A stretch of DNA of 64,000 nucleotides, from NCBI RefSeq assembly GCF_036194065.1, contig NZ_CP108095.1:1798001-1862000 (forward strand). Direction: 5' to 3'. Every line of letters starts with the position of its first letter. Position 1 is the first letter of the stretch. Source of the DNA: Streptomyces sp. NBC_00239. Lineage in GTDB: Bacteria > Actinomycetota > Actinomycetes > Streptomycetales > Streptomycetaceae. The notes under the pieces were generated by a model, which was not told the origin of the DNA, ran no database searches, and saw only the letters and a list, made by a program, of their open reading frames with translations. Made by a program: the position numbers and the translations under genes. This document shows, one piece after another, positions 26,103 through 33,565 of the stretch.

Positions 26103-27532
26103 GTGACACCACCGGCGCCGCACAGCAGGAGCAACGCCCGGCGCACAGACACGCCGTCGTCATCGGCGGCGGCCTCGCCGGGATGCTCGCGGCCGCCGCC
26201 CTCGCCCCGCACGCCGAGCAGGTCACCGTCATCGAACGGGACACCCTGCCGGCGGGCCCGGAGGCCCGCGTCTTCCTGCCCCAGGCCCCGCACGCGCACG
26301 TGCTGTGGTCGGGCGGATCCCGGGCCCTGGAAGACCTGCTGCCCGGCTTCGAGGACCGGCTGCTGGCGGCCGGCGCCCGCCACATCCCGCTGACGGCGGG
26401 CATGGTCGCCTTCTCCCCCCGCGGCTGGTACCGCCGCTGGAAGCCCACCCACCACCTGATCTCGTGCACCCGCCCGCTGCTGGACTGGGTGGTGCGGGAC
26501 CTGGTGACCGCCCTGCCCAACGTCCGGGTCCTGGAAGGCACCCGGGTACGCGGACTCTGCGGCGGCGCCGACCGGATCACGGGCGTCCGCATCCTGCGGC
26601 CCGACGGCACCGAGGACGAGATACCGGCGGCCTTCACGGTCGAGGCGAGCGGGCGCGCCACGCAGGCGCCCCGGTGGCTGTCGGAGCTCGGAGTGCCGGA
26701 CGTGCTCGAAGAGGTGGTGGACTCCGGCCTCGTATATGCCAGCCGCATGTACCAGGCCCCCGCGGGAACCGAGGAGTTCCCGGTGGTCACCGTCCAGGCG
26801 GTGGCGAACTCCGGACAGCCCGGCCGGTCCGTGACCATGCTCCCCGTCGAGGGCGGGCGCTGGCTGGTGACCCTGATCGGCACCCGCGGCGCGCAGCCGA
26901 CCAGCGACCCCGACGCCTTCGAGGAGTACGCGCGCACCGTCCGCCACCCGGTCGTGGCGGAGCTGCTGGCGTACGCGAAGCCGCTGTCGGACGTGACCAC
27001 CTTCGCGAACACCGCCAACCGGCGGCGCTACTACGAGAAGGCCCGCGCGTGGCCCGAGGGCTTCCTCGTGGCGGGCGACGCGGCCGCCGCCTTCAACCCG
27101 GTGTACGGCCACGGCATGTCGGTGGCCGCGCAGGCCGCCCGGGCCCTGCGGGACTGCCTGAACGGGCACGGTCTGCACGCCCCCCGGCTGGCCCGCCGCG
27201 CGCAGCGGGCCGTGGCCCGGCCGGTGTCGGTGGCCTGGAGCCTGGCCACCGGGCAGGACATCTTCTACCCCGGCGTGATCGGCAAGACCCCGACCACGGG
27301 GGACCGGCTGCTGGCCCGCTACGTGGACCGGCTCGTCCACACGGCCACCGGGGACTTCCTCGTGGCCACGGCCCTGACCGAGGTGATGGCCCTGTCGGCG
27401 CCGCTGAGTGCGCTCGTCCGGCCGCGGGTGCTGTGGCACGCGCTGCGCGGCCCCCGGCTGCCGCAGCTGAGCGGCCCCCCGCTGACCGAGTCCGAACTCC
27501 GCTTCATGACACGGACCGACGCGGAGGCCTGA
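26099..27532 (+). CDS. FAD-dependent oxidoreductase (aromatic-hydroxylase-like)
   Basis: A 477-residue group A flavoprotein monooxygenase-like protein. N-terminal dinucleotide motif VVIGGGLAGMLAA (residues 20-32) is followed by VIERD; the second FAD motif is FLVAGDAAAAFNPVYGHGMSVAAQAA at about residues 322-347. The middle contains PHAHVLWSGG and FTVEASGRAT, seen in the subgroup related to geranylgeranyl reductase and tetracycline hydroxylases. No transmembrane helices. It is translationally coupled to the seven-helix protein (ATGA overlap), so the two are made together. Substrate unknown; a membrane-borne or lipophilic one would fit the neighbour. Confidence 0.86.
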   Translation: MSDTTGAAQQEQRPAHRHAVVIGGGLAGMLAAAALAPHAEQVTVIERDTLPAGPEARVFLPQAPHAHVLWSGGSRALEDLLPGFEDRLLAAGARHIPLTAGMVAFSPRGWYRRWKPTHHLISCTRPLLDWVVRDLVTALPNVRVLEGTRVRGLCGGADRITGVRILRPDGTEDEIPAAFTVEASGRATQAPRWLSELGVPDVLEEVVDSGLVYASRMYQAPAGTEEFPVVTVQAVANSGQPGRSVTMLPVEGGRWLVTLIGTRGAQPTSDPDAFEEYARTVRHPVVAELLAYAKPLSDVTTFANTANRRRYYEKARAWPEGFLVAGDAAAAFNPVYGHGMSVAAQAARALRDCLNGHGLHAPRLARRAQRAVARPVSVAWSLATGQDIFYPGVIGKTPTTGDRLLARYVDRLVHTATGDFLVATALTEVMALSAPLSALVRPRVLWHALRGPRLPQLSGPPLTESELRFMTRTDAEA

Positions 27533-27533
27533 G

Positions 27534-27552
27534 CCCGGGTGCGGAACCCGGG
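27534..27552 (+). terminator. Short hairpin ending the four-gene cassette
   Basis: Arms CCCGGGT (27534-27540) and ACCCGGG (27546-27552) with loop GCGGA begin right after the flavoprotein stop codon, in the gap to a convergent gene. Confidence 0.45.
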
Positions 27553-27582
27553 GCGCGTCGTCCGGCCTGCCGTCGGCAGCGG

Positions 27583-28368
27583 TCAGGGCGCCGCAGCGGC
27601 GGCGGCCTGGGCCGCGGCCGGGAAGAGGTCGGCGAACGGGGCCGCCGAATCGATTCCGTCCCGGCCGAACGGGGCGTCGAAGCTCCACACCAGGAACAGC
27701 AGGAACATGATCAGCGCGCTGAACAGCCCCGCGAGCAGGAGTTCGCGGGCCGAGCGGCGGATCTGCAGGGTGAAGATCAGCCCGACCGTCACCAGCGCCC
27801 CGGTCAGCAGCCCGAACCAGACCATCCCCGGCAGCGTCGTCGACGCGCTCTGGGTCCGCGCGTGGCGCGCGTCGTCGGCCGTCGCGATGTGGTCCAGCAG
27901 CGGCTGGTAGGCCTGCGCCTGCAGGTCGTTGGCCGGGGCCTGGTGGGTGACGTCGCTGCGCAGCCGGCCGAGGAGTTCGGCTCCCTTGGCGGAGGCCGGC
28001 TCGTCGTCGGCCATCAGCGGCCAGTCGACGGCGACGGTGTGCGTGACGTACGCGTCCACCTCGCCGCGGATCCGGTCCCGGACCGCGGCCGGGTACACGT
28101 CGGCCCGCTGGGTGACCTCGTACAGCGCCTGCGCCTCACGCCGTACGTTGTCCTCGGCGGCGCCCCGCGCCTCCCAGACCCCGGCGATGGCCAGTCCCAG
28201 CACGATCGCGTAGACCACCCCCACCATCATCGTCATGTACTCGATGACGTCCGGCGTTTCGCTGGTGTCCTCGTCCTCCGACGCCCTGCGGTGCCGCAGG
28301 GCCGTGAAGGCGAGGACGAGGGCGCAGCCGAGCGCCATGGTGACGGCCAGGACCAGCCATTCGGACAC
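27583..28368 (-). CDS. DUF4239 (bestrophin-like) membrane protein
   Basis: A 261-residue membrane protein with two hydrophobic segments near the N-terminus (WLVLAVTMALGCALVLAFTAL and MTMMVGVVYAIVLGLAIAGVW, in parts) and two near the C-terminus (MVWFGLLTGALVTVGLIFTL and ELLLAGLFSALIMFLLFLVW). In between lies a soluble helical part with EAQALYEV. This is the DUF4239 arrangement, distantly compared with bestrophin channels; function not known. GTG 28368 has GGGAG upstream. The Ala/Pro tail is low complexity. It follows the Pro-rich envelope protein on the same strand after 135 bp. Confidence 0.85.
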   Translation of the reverse strand: MSEWLVLAVTMALGCALVLAFTALRHRRASEDEDTSETPDVIEYMTMMVGVVYAIVLGLAIAGVWEARGAAEDNVRREAQALYEVTQRADVYPAAVRDRIRGEVDAYVTHTVAVDWPLMADDEPASAKGAELLGRLRSDVTHQAPANDLQAQAYQPLLDHIATADDARHARTQSASTTLPGMVWFGLLTGALVTVGLIFTLQIRRSARELLLAGLFSALIMFLLFLVWSFDAPFGRDGIDSAAPFADLFPAAAQAAAAAAP

Positions 28369-28503
28369 GAGGGGACTCCCGGTGAGAGGTCGGGCGGAGG
28401 GGTGGAGCGGTGACACGGGGCTCGGGGCTCGGGGTACGGCCGCCCGGCCGCGGCACGGCCGATCGGCGACGCGGCGGCTGCAACGGCGGCTGACGGGCCC
28501 GGC

Positions 28504-29658
28504 TCAGGAAGAGCCGCGGCTCTTCGAGCGCGGCCGCAGGGAGGCCGCGGCCAGCACCGCCGGGGTCGTCACGACGAGCATCAGCGTCATCGTGGACAGC
28601 CCGCCGGGCGTAGGGGTCCGCAGCACGGCCGAGCGGTACGGGCGCACCGGGAACGACACCGGCGACGCGGCCGTCGCGGGCACCGGACGCGCCACGGGCG
28701 CCGGCGGCCGGGGCGCGGCGGGCGGCCGCGCGGGTACCGGCGGTCCGGCCACCGGGGCGGCGGCCCGTACGAGCGGCGCAGGCGCCGGGGCGACGGCCGG
28801 CGGGTCCGGGGCCGGTACGACGGGTACGAGGGGGCCGGGCGGTACGACGGTTCGTGGCGGCACCGCGGCCGGCACGGGCGGCCGGGGTCCCGGCGCGGGC
28901 GGTACCACCCGGGGCACGACGGCCGGCCGCGCCGGAACCGCCGCGGGCGGACGACAGTCCTCGGAGGTCCGGCCGCCGCCGGGCCCGCGCGCGGGGCCGG
29001 TCCCGGCGGGCCGCTCGGCCTGCCCGGGGTGCGACGGGCCGGCGGGGGGATCGGAGTGCCCGGAGCCGGCGGGATGTGTGGGGTGCGCGGGGTCGGCGGG
29101 GCGGGTGGGGCCGACCGGATGAGCGGGGTCGGCAGCGTGGCCGGGGTACGTGGGCCGCTCCGGACGACCGGCGGCGCGTCCCGGCAGCGACCACGCGGCG
29201 AGCCGGTTCCGTCCGGTGACCGGGTCGGACTCCATCCACACCCCGGCCGTCCGCTCCCCCGCGCCGGACCCCGTCCACACGACCAGGCGGCGGGACCCGC
29301 TCCCGCCGCCCGCCCGCGTCAGACACACTCCGGCCCCGGGCACCTCCCACGTGACGGATCCCGACCGGGCGTCAGGCGTGGACCGCCCGACCAGCCCCGA
29401 CCGGGCCCCGGCCGGCGACCGACCCGCTTCCGCCGACCCGCCGCCCGGCCGCGACTTCCCGAACGGCCCGGACCGGGCATCCGACATCGGTCGTCCCGCA
29501 GGCCCCGGCCGGGCGCCCGGCGCCGACCAGCGGGCCGGTCCGGCGCCCGGGTCCGGCGCGTCGGCGGCGACCACGGCCGCGGCGGGGGCCGCGTATCCGG
29601 CCAAGGGTGAGAGCGCGGCCGCCAGGCCCGCCCCGGCGAGGTACCGCCAAGCGACCAC
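28504..29658 (-). CDS. Pro/Ala/Gly-rich exported protein with C-terminal membrane anchor
   Basis: A 384-residue protein that I do not recognise. GTG 29658, with GGGAGG at 29666-29671, opens a signal peptide (VVAWRYLAGAGLAAALSPLAG to AAPAAA). The body contains a small possible domain around VPGAGVCLTRAGGGSGSRRLVVWTGSG and VWMESDPVTGRNRLAAWSL, then about 200 residues rich in Pro, Ala, Gly and Arg with HP/TH repeats (PAHPTHPAGSGHSDPP). The C-terminus ends with a hydrophobic segment (MTLMLVVTTPAVLAAAS) and a basic tail RPRSKSRGSS, like a sorting signal, but no LPXTG or LAXTG motif precedes it. Probably a membrane-anchored, wall-spanning protein. Confidence 0.65.
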   Translation of the reverse strand: MVAWRYLAGAGLAAALSPLAGYAAPAAAVVAADAPDPGAGPARWSAPGARPGPAGRPMSDARSGPFGKSRPGGGSAEAGRSPAGARSGLVGRSTPDARSGSVTWEVPGAGVCLTRAGGGSGSRRLVVWTGSGAGERTAGVWMESDPVTGRNRLAAWSLPGRAAGRPERPTYPGHAADPAHPVGPTRPADPAHPTHPAGSGHSDPPAGPSHPGQAERPAGTGPARGPGGGRTSEDCRPPAAVPARPAVVPRVVPPAPGPRPPVPAAVPPRTVVPPGPLVPVVPAPDPPAVAPAPAPLVRAAAPVAGPPVPARPPAAPRPPAPVARPVPATAASPVSFPVRPYRSAVLRTPTPGGLSTMTLMLVVTTPAVLAAASLRPRSKSRGSS

Positions 29659-30006
29659 CGCACGTCCTCCCGGTTCGCTCCGGCGCACCACGGCGTGTGG
29701 TGGCTCCGGGAGAAGAAACGATCAAGGCTCGGATTCGACACGGCAGCACCGCCCGGCCCACTCACCCGGGTGGGCCAGTCCAGCGGGCCGCGGCTCCCGG
29801 CCCGGCCCGGACTCGGCGGAAAGGGGCCGGCCCGGGCGCGTGCGCAACAGCCGGAGGGCGGTACGGCGTGGAACTCGAAGCCAGGGCACGGCGGTGCCCC
29901 GTGAACGGCGCGGCGACCGGACCCGGCCCTGAACCCGGGCCCGATTGGTGGGTCACCGCGTGGCAGTCGGCGAGCGGCTGGATGAACCAGCCCTCCCCTC
30001 TCCGGC
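29659..30006. other. Non-coding gap between Pro-rich protein and FMN reductase genes
   Basis: 348 bases without a supported gene. The part near 29700-29760 (AAGAAACGATCAAGG among others) is AT-richer and should hold the promoter of the leftward Pro-rich protein gene. I see no terminator hairpin with confidence. Confidence 0.5.
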
Positions 30007-30702
30007 TCAGTCCTCGGCGCGGTGGGTGACGGGAGCGGTGCTCTCGTCGCCGAGGAACTCGTACCAGCGGCGCTGGAGGCACAGGTAGCGGGTGTCGGCC
30101 TCGGCCAGGGCGAGGAAGGAGTCTACGGTCGCCGCGAGCCGCTCGCGCAGGCCCGCGTCGGTCAGCCCGCCGTCCTCGCCGAAGGCTGCGTGCGCCATGG
30201 CCAGGCTGAACATGTCCGGGTAGACGCGCGCCCCGAGGTGCTCCAGCGGCACCCTCAGCGCCCACAGTCCGCGGTTGCCGCCGACCATCGACGGGGAGGC
30301 GGACACGAGCAGGGTCTGCTTGTCCTTGAAGGGCTGCGGCCGGAACCGGGACACCCAGTCCACGGCGTTCTTGAGCACGCCCGGCACGGACGCGTTGTAC
30401 TCGGGCGAGGCGATGACCAGCGCCTGGGCGGCCAGCAGGCGCTCGCGGAGCAGTGCCGCGCCGGCCGGCGGGCCCTCGTCCGCCTCGGCGTCGCCGTCGT
30501 AGGTGGGCATCTCGAACTCCCGCAGCCGCGCCAGGTCCACGGTCGCGCCCGACCGTTCGACCTGCGCGGCGACCAGCCCGGCCAGCCGGGCGTTGACGGA
30601 CCCCGCCCGCGAGGAACCCGCCAACACCAGTACCCGGAGCGGGCCGCCCCCGCCGTCCGAGGTCACACCCAGCCCGTCAGTCACCCGACTCACATCAGTC
30701 AC
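30007..30702 (-). CDS. NADPH-dependent FMN reductase-like flavoprotein
   Basis: A flavodoxin-fold protein of about 231 residues. The phosphate-binding loop is LAGSSRAGSVN, followed by LREFEMPTYDGD and the diagnostic ASPEYNASVPGVLKNAVDW, where the Pro-Glu-Tyr binds FMN. Family members reduce FMN, quinones, azo dyes or chromate with NAD(P)H. The start is not certain: GTG 30702 is used, but several in-frame GTG codons (VTDVSRVTDGLGVTSD) follow and no clear ribosome site is seen. A G-rich tract immediately upstream would lie in its 5' leader. It is the sole gene of its transcript. Confidence 0.85.
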   Translation of the reverse strand: MTDVSRVTDGLGVTSDGGGGPLRVLVLAGSSRAGSVNARLAGLVAAQVERSGATVDLARLREFEMPTYDGDAEADEGPPAGAALLRERLLAAQALVIASPEYNASVPGVLKNAVDWVSRFRPQPFKDKQTLLVSASPSMVGGNRGLWALRVPLEHLGARVYPDMFSLAMAHAAFGEDGGLTDAGLRERLAATVDSFLALAEADTRYLCLQRRWYEFLGDESTAPVTHRAED

Positions 30703-30717
30703 GCCCGGACCGTACGC

Positions 30718-30772
30718 CACCACCCCACCCCACCCCCGCCACCCACCCAAACCGCCCCCGACCCTCACCCCA
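30718..30772 (-). promoter_or_regulatory. G-quadruplex-prone tract upstream of the FMN reductase gene
   Basis: On the coding strand of the FMN reductase gene, at least seven runs of three to five Gs (for instance GGGTGGGTGGCGGGGGTGGG) occur in 55 bases, 16 bases before the chosen start. The plus strand shows the matching C-tracts. A leader G-quadruplex in DNA or RNA is structurally likely; regulatory use is inference. Confidence 0.45.
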
Positions 30773-30864
30773 ACGGCGGCGCACCGAGTCAGCCGACAGG
30801 GCCGGAGGTCGCCCGGAGGGGGTCGGGGGCTGGAGGTTCGCCGGGGCGGGCGGCGGGGGCGGGG

Positions 30865-31725
30865 TCAGGCGGGGCGGCTGAGGCGGGCTCCGCTGGAGAG
30901 GATGGCGGCGGCAAGGGCATCCGCGGCCGCCCCCGGCCGCGCCCCCTGGAGGAGGACGAACTCCACCCCGCCCAACTCCGGCAACCCCACCCGCTCCGGC
31001 ACCCGTACCAGCCCCGGCGGAATCAGCCCCCGCGTGTGCGCCATCACGCCCAGCCCGGCCCGCGCCGCCGCGATCAGCCCGCTGAGGCTGCCGCTCGTAC
31101 ACGCGATCCGCCAGGCCCGCCCCTCGCGTTCCAGCACTTCCAGGGCCCGCGCCCGCGTGATCCCCGGCGGCGGAAAGACGATCAGCGGCACCGGCCGGTC
31201 GGGGTCGACGCGCAGCCCTTCCGCGCCGATCCACACCATCCGGTCCTGCCACACCAGCCGCCCATGCCGGTCGCCCGGGCTGCGCCGCTTGGCCAGCACG
31301 AGGTCGAGCCGGCCCGCCTCCAGGCGTTCGTGCAGGGTCCCGGACAGTTCGACGGACAGTTCCAGGTCGACCTCGGGGTGGTCCTGGCGGAACGCCTCCA
31401 GGATCTCCGGCAGCCGGGTGAGGACGAAGTCCTCGGACGCGCCGAAGCGCAGCCGCCCGCGCAGCCGGGTCCCGGTGAAGAAGGCCGTGGCGCGCTCGTG
31501 GGCGGCGAGGATCGTCCCGGCGAAGCCGAGCATCGCCTCGCCGTCCCCGGTCAGCTCCACGCTGTGGGTGTCCCGGGTGAACAGCTGCCGGCCGGTCGCC
31601 GCCTCCAGCCGCCGCACGTGCTGGCTGACCGTGGACTGCCGCAGTCCGAGCCGCCGCGCGGCCTGGGTGAAGCTCAGCGTCTGGGCCACGGCCAGGAAGG
31701 TCCGCAGCTGCACAGGGTCGTACAC
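30865..31725 (-). CDS. LysR-family transcriptional regulator
   Basis: A 286-residue LTTR. The winged HTH is at residues 5-62 (QLRTFLAVAQTLSFTQAARRLGLRQSTVSQHVRRLE in segments), followed by a linker and a periplasmic-binding-like effector domain (LRGRLRFGASEDF, LDLVLAKRR, VWIGAEGL, GLGVMAHTRGLIP). GTG 31725 is the only start that gives the normal N-terminus. It is divergent from the BASS transporter, with a LysR box between them, so this regulator most probably controls that transporter and itself. Effector unknown. Confidence 0.93.
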   Translation of the reverse strand: MYDPVQLRTFLAVAQTLSFTQAARRLGLRQSTVSQHVRRLEAATGRQLFTRDTHSVELTGDGEAMLGFAGTILAAHERATAFFTGTRLRGRLRFGASEDFVLTRLPEILEAFRQDHPEVDLELSVELSGTLHERLEAGRLDLVLAKRRSPGDRHGRLVWQDRMVWIGAEGLRVDPDRPVPLIVFPPPGITRARALEVLEREGRAWRIACTSGSLSGLIAAARAGLGVMAHTRGLIPPGLVRVPERVGLPELGGVEFVLLQGARPGAAADALAAAILSSGARLSRPA

Positions 31726-31743
31726 GGCTCCAGGATAGACGCG

Positions 31744-31764
31744 GCCATCGCGTTCCGTGATGGC
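31744..31764. promoter_or_regulatory. LysR box between divergent LysR and transporter genes
   Basis: A 21-bp palindrome with arms GCCATC (31744-31749) and GATGGC (31759-31764) contains the T-N11-A core (T31748, A31760) and additional inner CG/CG symmetry. It lies 19 bp from the LysR start, as expected for an autoregulated LTTR that also activates the divergent gene. Confidence 0.7.
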
Positions 31765-31875
31765 AGTCAGTGCCGTGTACGTGTTTCCCGATGACCGGGC
31801 CGGGGGTGACGATGGGGCGACAGCGCGACCCGGCTCCCGGCGGGCCGCGACCCGCCGACAGCGAGCGAGCGTTCC

Positions 31876-32991
31876 ATGCCCCGCGTCCGCCCCCGTACCG
31901 GCCCCCGCCCGCGCAGGCCGGCCGGGCCGCCCGTGGACCCGTACGTCCTGGCCCTGCTCGGCACCGTCGGCCTCGCCGCCCTGCTGCCCGCCCGCGGCGC
32001 CGCCGCCTCGCTCGCGGAAGGCGCCGCCACCGGCGCCGTCGCGCTCCTCTTCTTCCTCTACGGGGCGCGGCTGTCGGCCCGCGAGGCGCTCGACGGGCTG
32101 CGCCACTGGCGGCTGCACCTGACCGTGCTCGCCGCGACCTTCGTGGTGTTCCCGCTGCTGGGGCTCGCCGCCCGCGGCCTCGTGCCGCACCTGCTGAGCC
32201 CCGACCTCTACAGCGGGTTCCTCTTCCTGTGCCTGGTCCCGTCGACCGTCCAGTCCTCGATCGCCTTCACCTCGATGGCCCGCGGAAACGTTCCGGCCGC
32301 CATCTGCGCGGGATCGTTCTCCAGCCTCGCGGGGATCCTGCTGACCCCGTTGCTGGCCGCGCTGCTGCTCGGCTCCGGCGCGGGCGGCTTCTCGCTCGAC
32401 TCGCTGCTGAAGATCGTCGTACAGCTGCTGCTGCCGTTCCTGGCCGGGCAGTTGCTGCGGAACCGGATCAGCGGCTTCCTGACCCGGCGCAAGAAGGTCC
32501 TCGGGTACGTGGACCGCGGCTCGATCCTCCTGGTCGTGTACACCGCGTTCAGCGCGGGCATGGTCGCCGGGGTCTGGCACCGGGTCAGCGCGGCCCGGCT
32601 CGGCTCCCTGGTCCTCGTCGAGGCCGTGCTCCTCGCCGTGATGCTGCTGCTGACCTGGTACGGCGCGAAGCGGCTCGGATTCTCCCGCGAGGACCGCATC
32701 GCCATCCAGTTCGCGGGGTCGAAGAAGAGCCTGGCCGCCGGACTGCCCATGGCCAGCGTGCTGTTCGGGGCCCAGGCGAGCCTGGCCGTGCTGCCGCTGA
32801 TGCTCTTCCACCAGATGCAGCTGATGGCCTGCGCGGTCATCGCCCGCCACCGCTCCCGGGACCCGCTGGCCGGTGAGGGGGACGGAGTCGGAGAGGGAGA
32901 CGGGAACGGGGACGGCCTCGGCGGGGCCGCCGCCGGCCGGGCCGCCGCCGGTGGTGTGGCGAAGCTCTCGGACTCCGCCCGGCACCCCTGA
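31876..32991 (+). CDS. Bile acid:sodium symporter (BASS, SLC10A7/YfeH-like) family transporter
   Basis: A 371-residue protein with about ten hydrophobic segments. Diagnostic parts: FFLYGARLSAREALDGLRHWRLH, LVPSTVQSSIAFTSMARGN (cross-over region of the BASS fold), AGQLLRN and GSKKSLAAGLPMASVLF. These place it in the SLC10A7/YfeH branch, which carries organic anions with sodium in some members. A Gly/Ala-rich tail after residue 330 is low complexity. ATG 31876 is followed by a basic, Pro-rich 19-residue lead; GTG 31933 (VDPYVLALLG) is an alternative start. Controlled in all likelihood by the divergent LysR protein. Confidence 0.87.
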   Translation: MPRVRPRTGPRPRRPAGPPVDPYVLALLGTVGLAALLPARGAAASLAEGAATGAVALLFFLYGARLSAREALDGLRHWRLHLTVLAATFVVFPLLGLAARGLVPHLLSPDLYSGFLFLCLVPSTVQSSIAFTSMARGNVPAAICAGSFSSLAGILLTPLLAALLLGSGAGGFSLDSLLKIVVQLLLPFLAGQLLRNRISGFLTRRKKVLGYVDRGSILLVVYTAFSAGMVAGVWHRVSAARLGSLVLVEAVLLAVMLLLTWYGAKRLGFSREDRIAIQFAGSKKSLAAGLPMASVLFGAQASLAVLPLMLFHQMQLMACAVIARHRSRDPLAGEGDGVGEGDGNGDGLGGAAAGRAAAGGVAKLSDSARHP

Positions 32992-33013
32992 CCACCTGGA
33001 CCGATAGCGTTCC

Positions 33014-33427
33014 GTGGTGACCTGGATACGGCCCACCGCGGCGCGCCCCTGCACCCTCGTCGTGTGCCGCGGCTGCTGCTGCGGCAATACGCGCAAGCAC
33101 CCCGGAACCGACCACGCGTGGCAGCTGGAGCGGCTGCGCACGGCCGCCACCGAGTCCGGCGGGCAACTCGCGGTCCGCGCCTCCGACTGCCTCGGGCCGT
33201 GCGCGCAGGCCAATGTGATCGTGGTTCAGCCCTCGTCCGAGGGCCGCCGCCGGGGCGGGCGCGCGGTGTGGCTGGGCTGGGCGCTGGACGACGCGTGCAC
33301 CGACGAGATCATCGCCTGGGTGCGCGCCGGCGGTCCGGGCGTCGCCGAGCCGCCCGCCGCCCTCGACCTCCAGCGCATCGACCCGCCCGTCGAGACCCGC
33401 ACCCCGCGCCGCGGCCGCCGCCGCTGA
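33014..33427 (+). CDS. Thioredoxin-like 2Fe-2S ferredoxin domain protein
   Basis: A 137-residue protein with the cysteine pattern of the thioredoxin-like ferredoxin family: CRGCCCG near residue 18 and SDCLGPCAQAN near residue 58, between them a helix (WQLERLRTAA). Such proteins bind a 2Fe-2S cluster; related ones are cobaltochelatase-associated or hydrogenase subunits, but the role of the stand-alone form is not known. GTG 33014 lies 22 bp after the transporter stop, so both are probably one transcript. The C-terminal 25 residues are basic. Confidence 0.8.
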   Translation: MVTWIRPTAARPCTLVVCRGCCCGNTRKHPGTDHAWQLERLRTAATESGGQLAVRASDCLGPCAQANVIVVQPSSEGRRRGGRAVWLGWALDDACTDEIIAWVRAGGPGVAEPPAALDLQRIDPPVETRTPRRGRRR

Positions 33428-33565
33428 CCGGCCACGGCCGGGCCCCTGCCCGGCCACGGTCCGGCCCCGGCTCAACCACGGCCCGGCCACGGTCCGGGAC
33501 AACCCGCCGACGATCCGGCCGCACGGCCGGGCAACGCCCCGGCCCGCCCCCGGGCCGCCGCGCGC

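Noticed and set aside
28504..29658. LPXTG/LAXTG sortase substrate
   Set aside because: The C-terminal hydrophobic segment and basic tail are present but no LPXTG or LAXTG motif precedes them, and no sortase gene is nearby.
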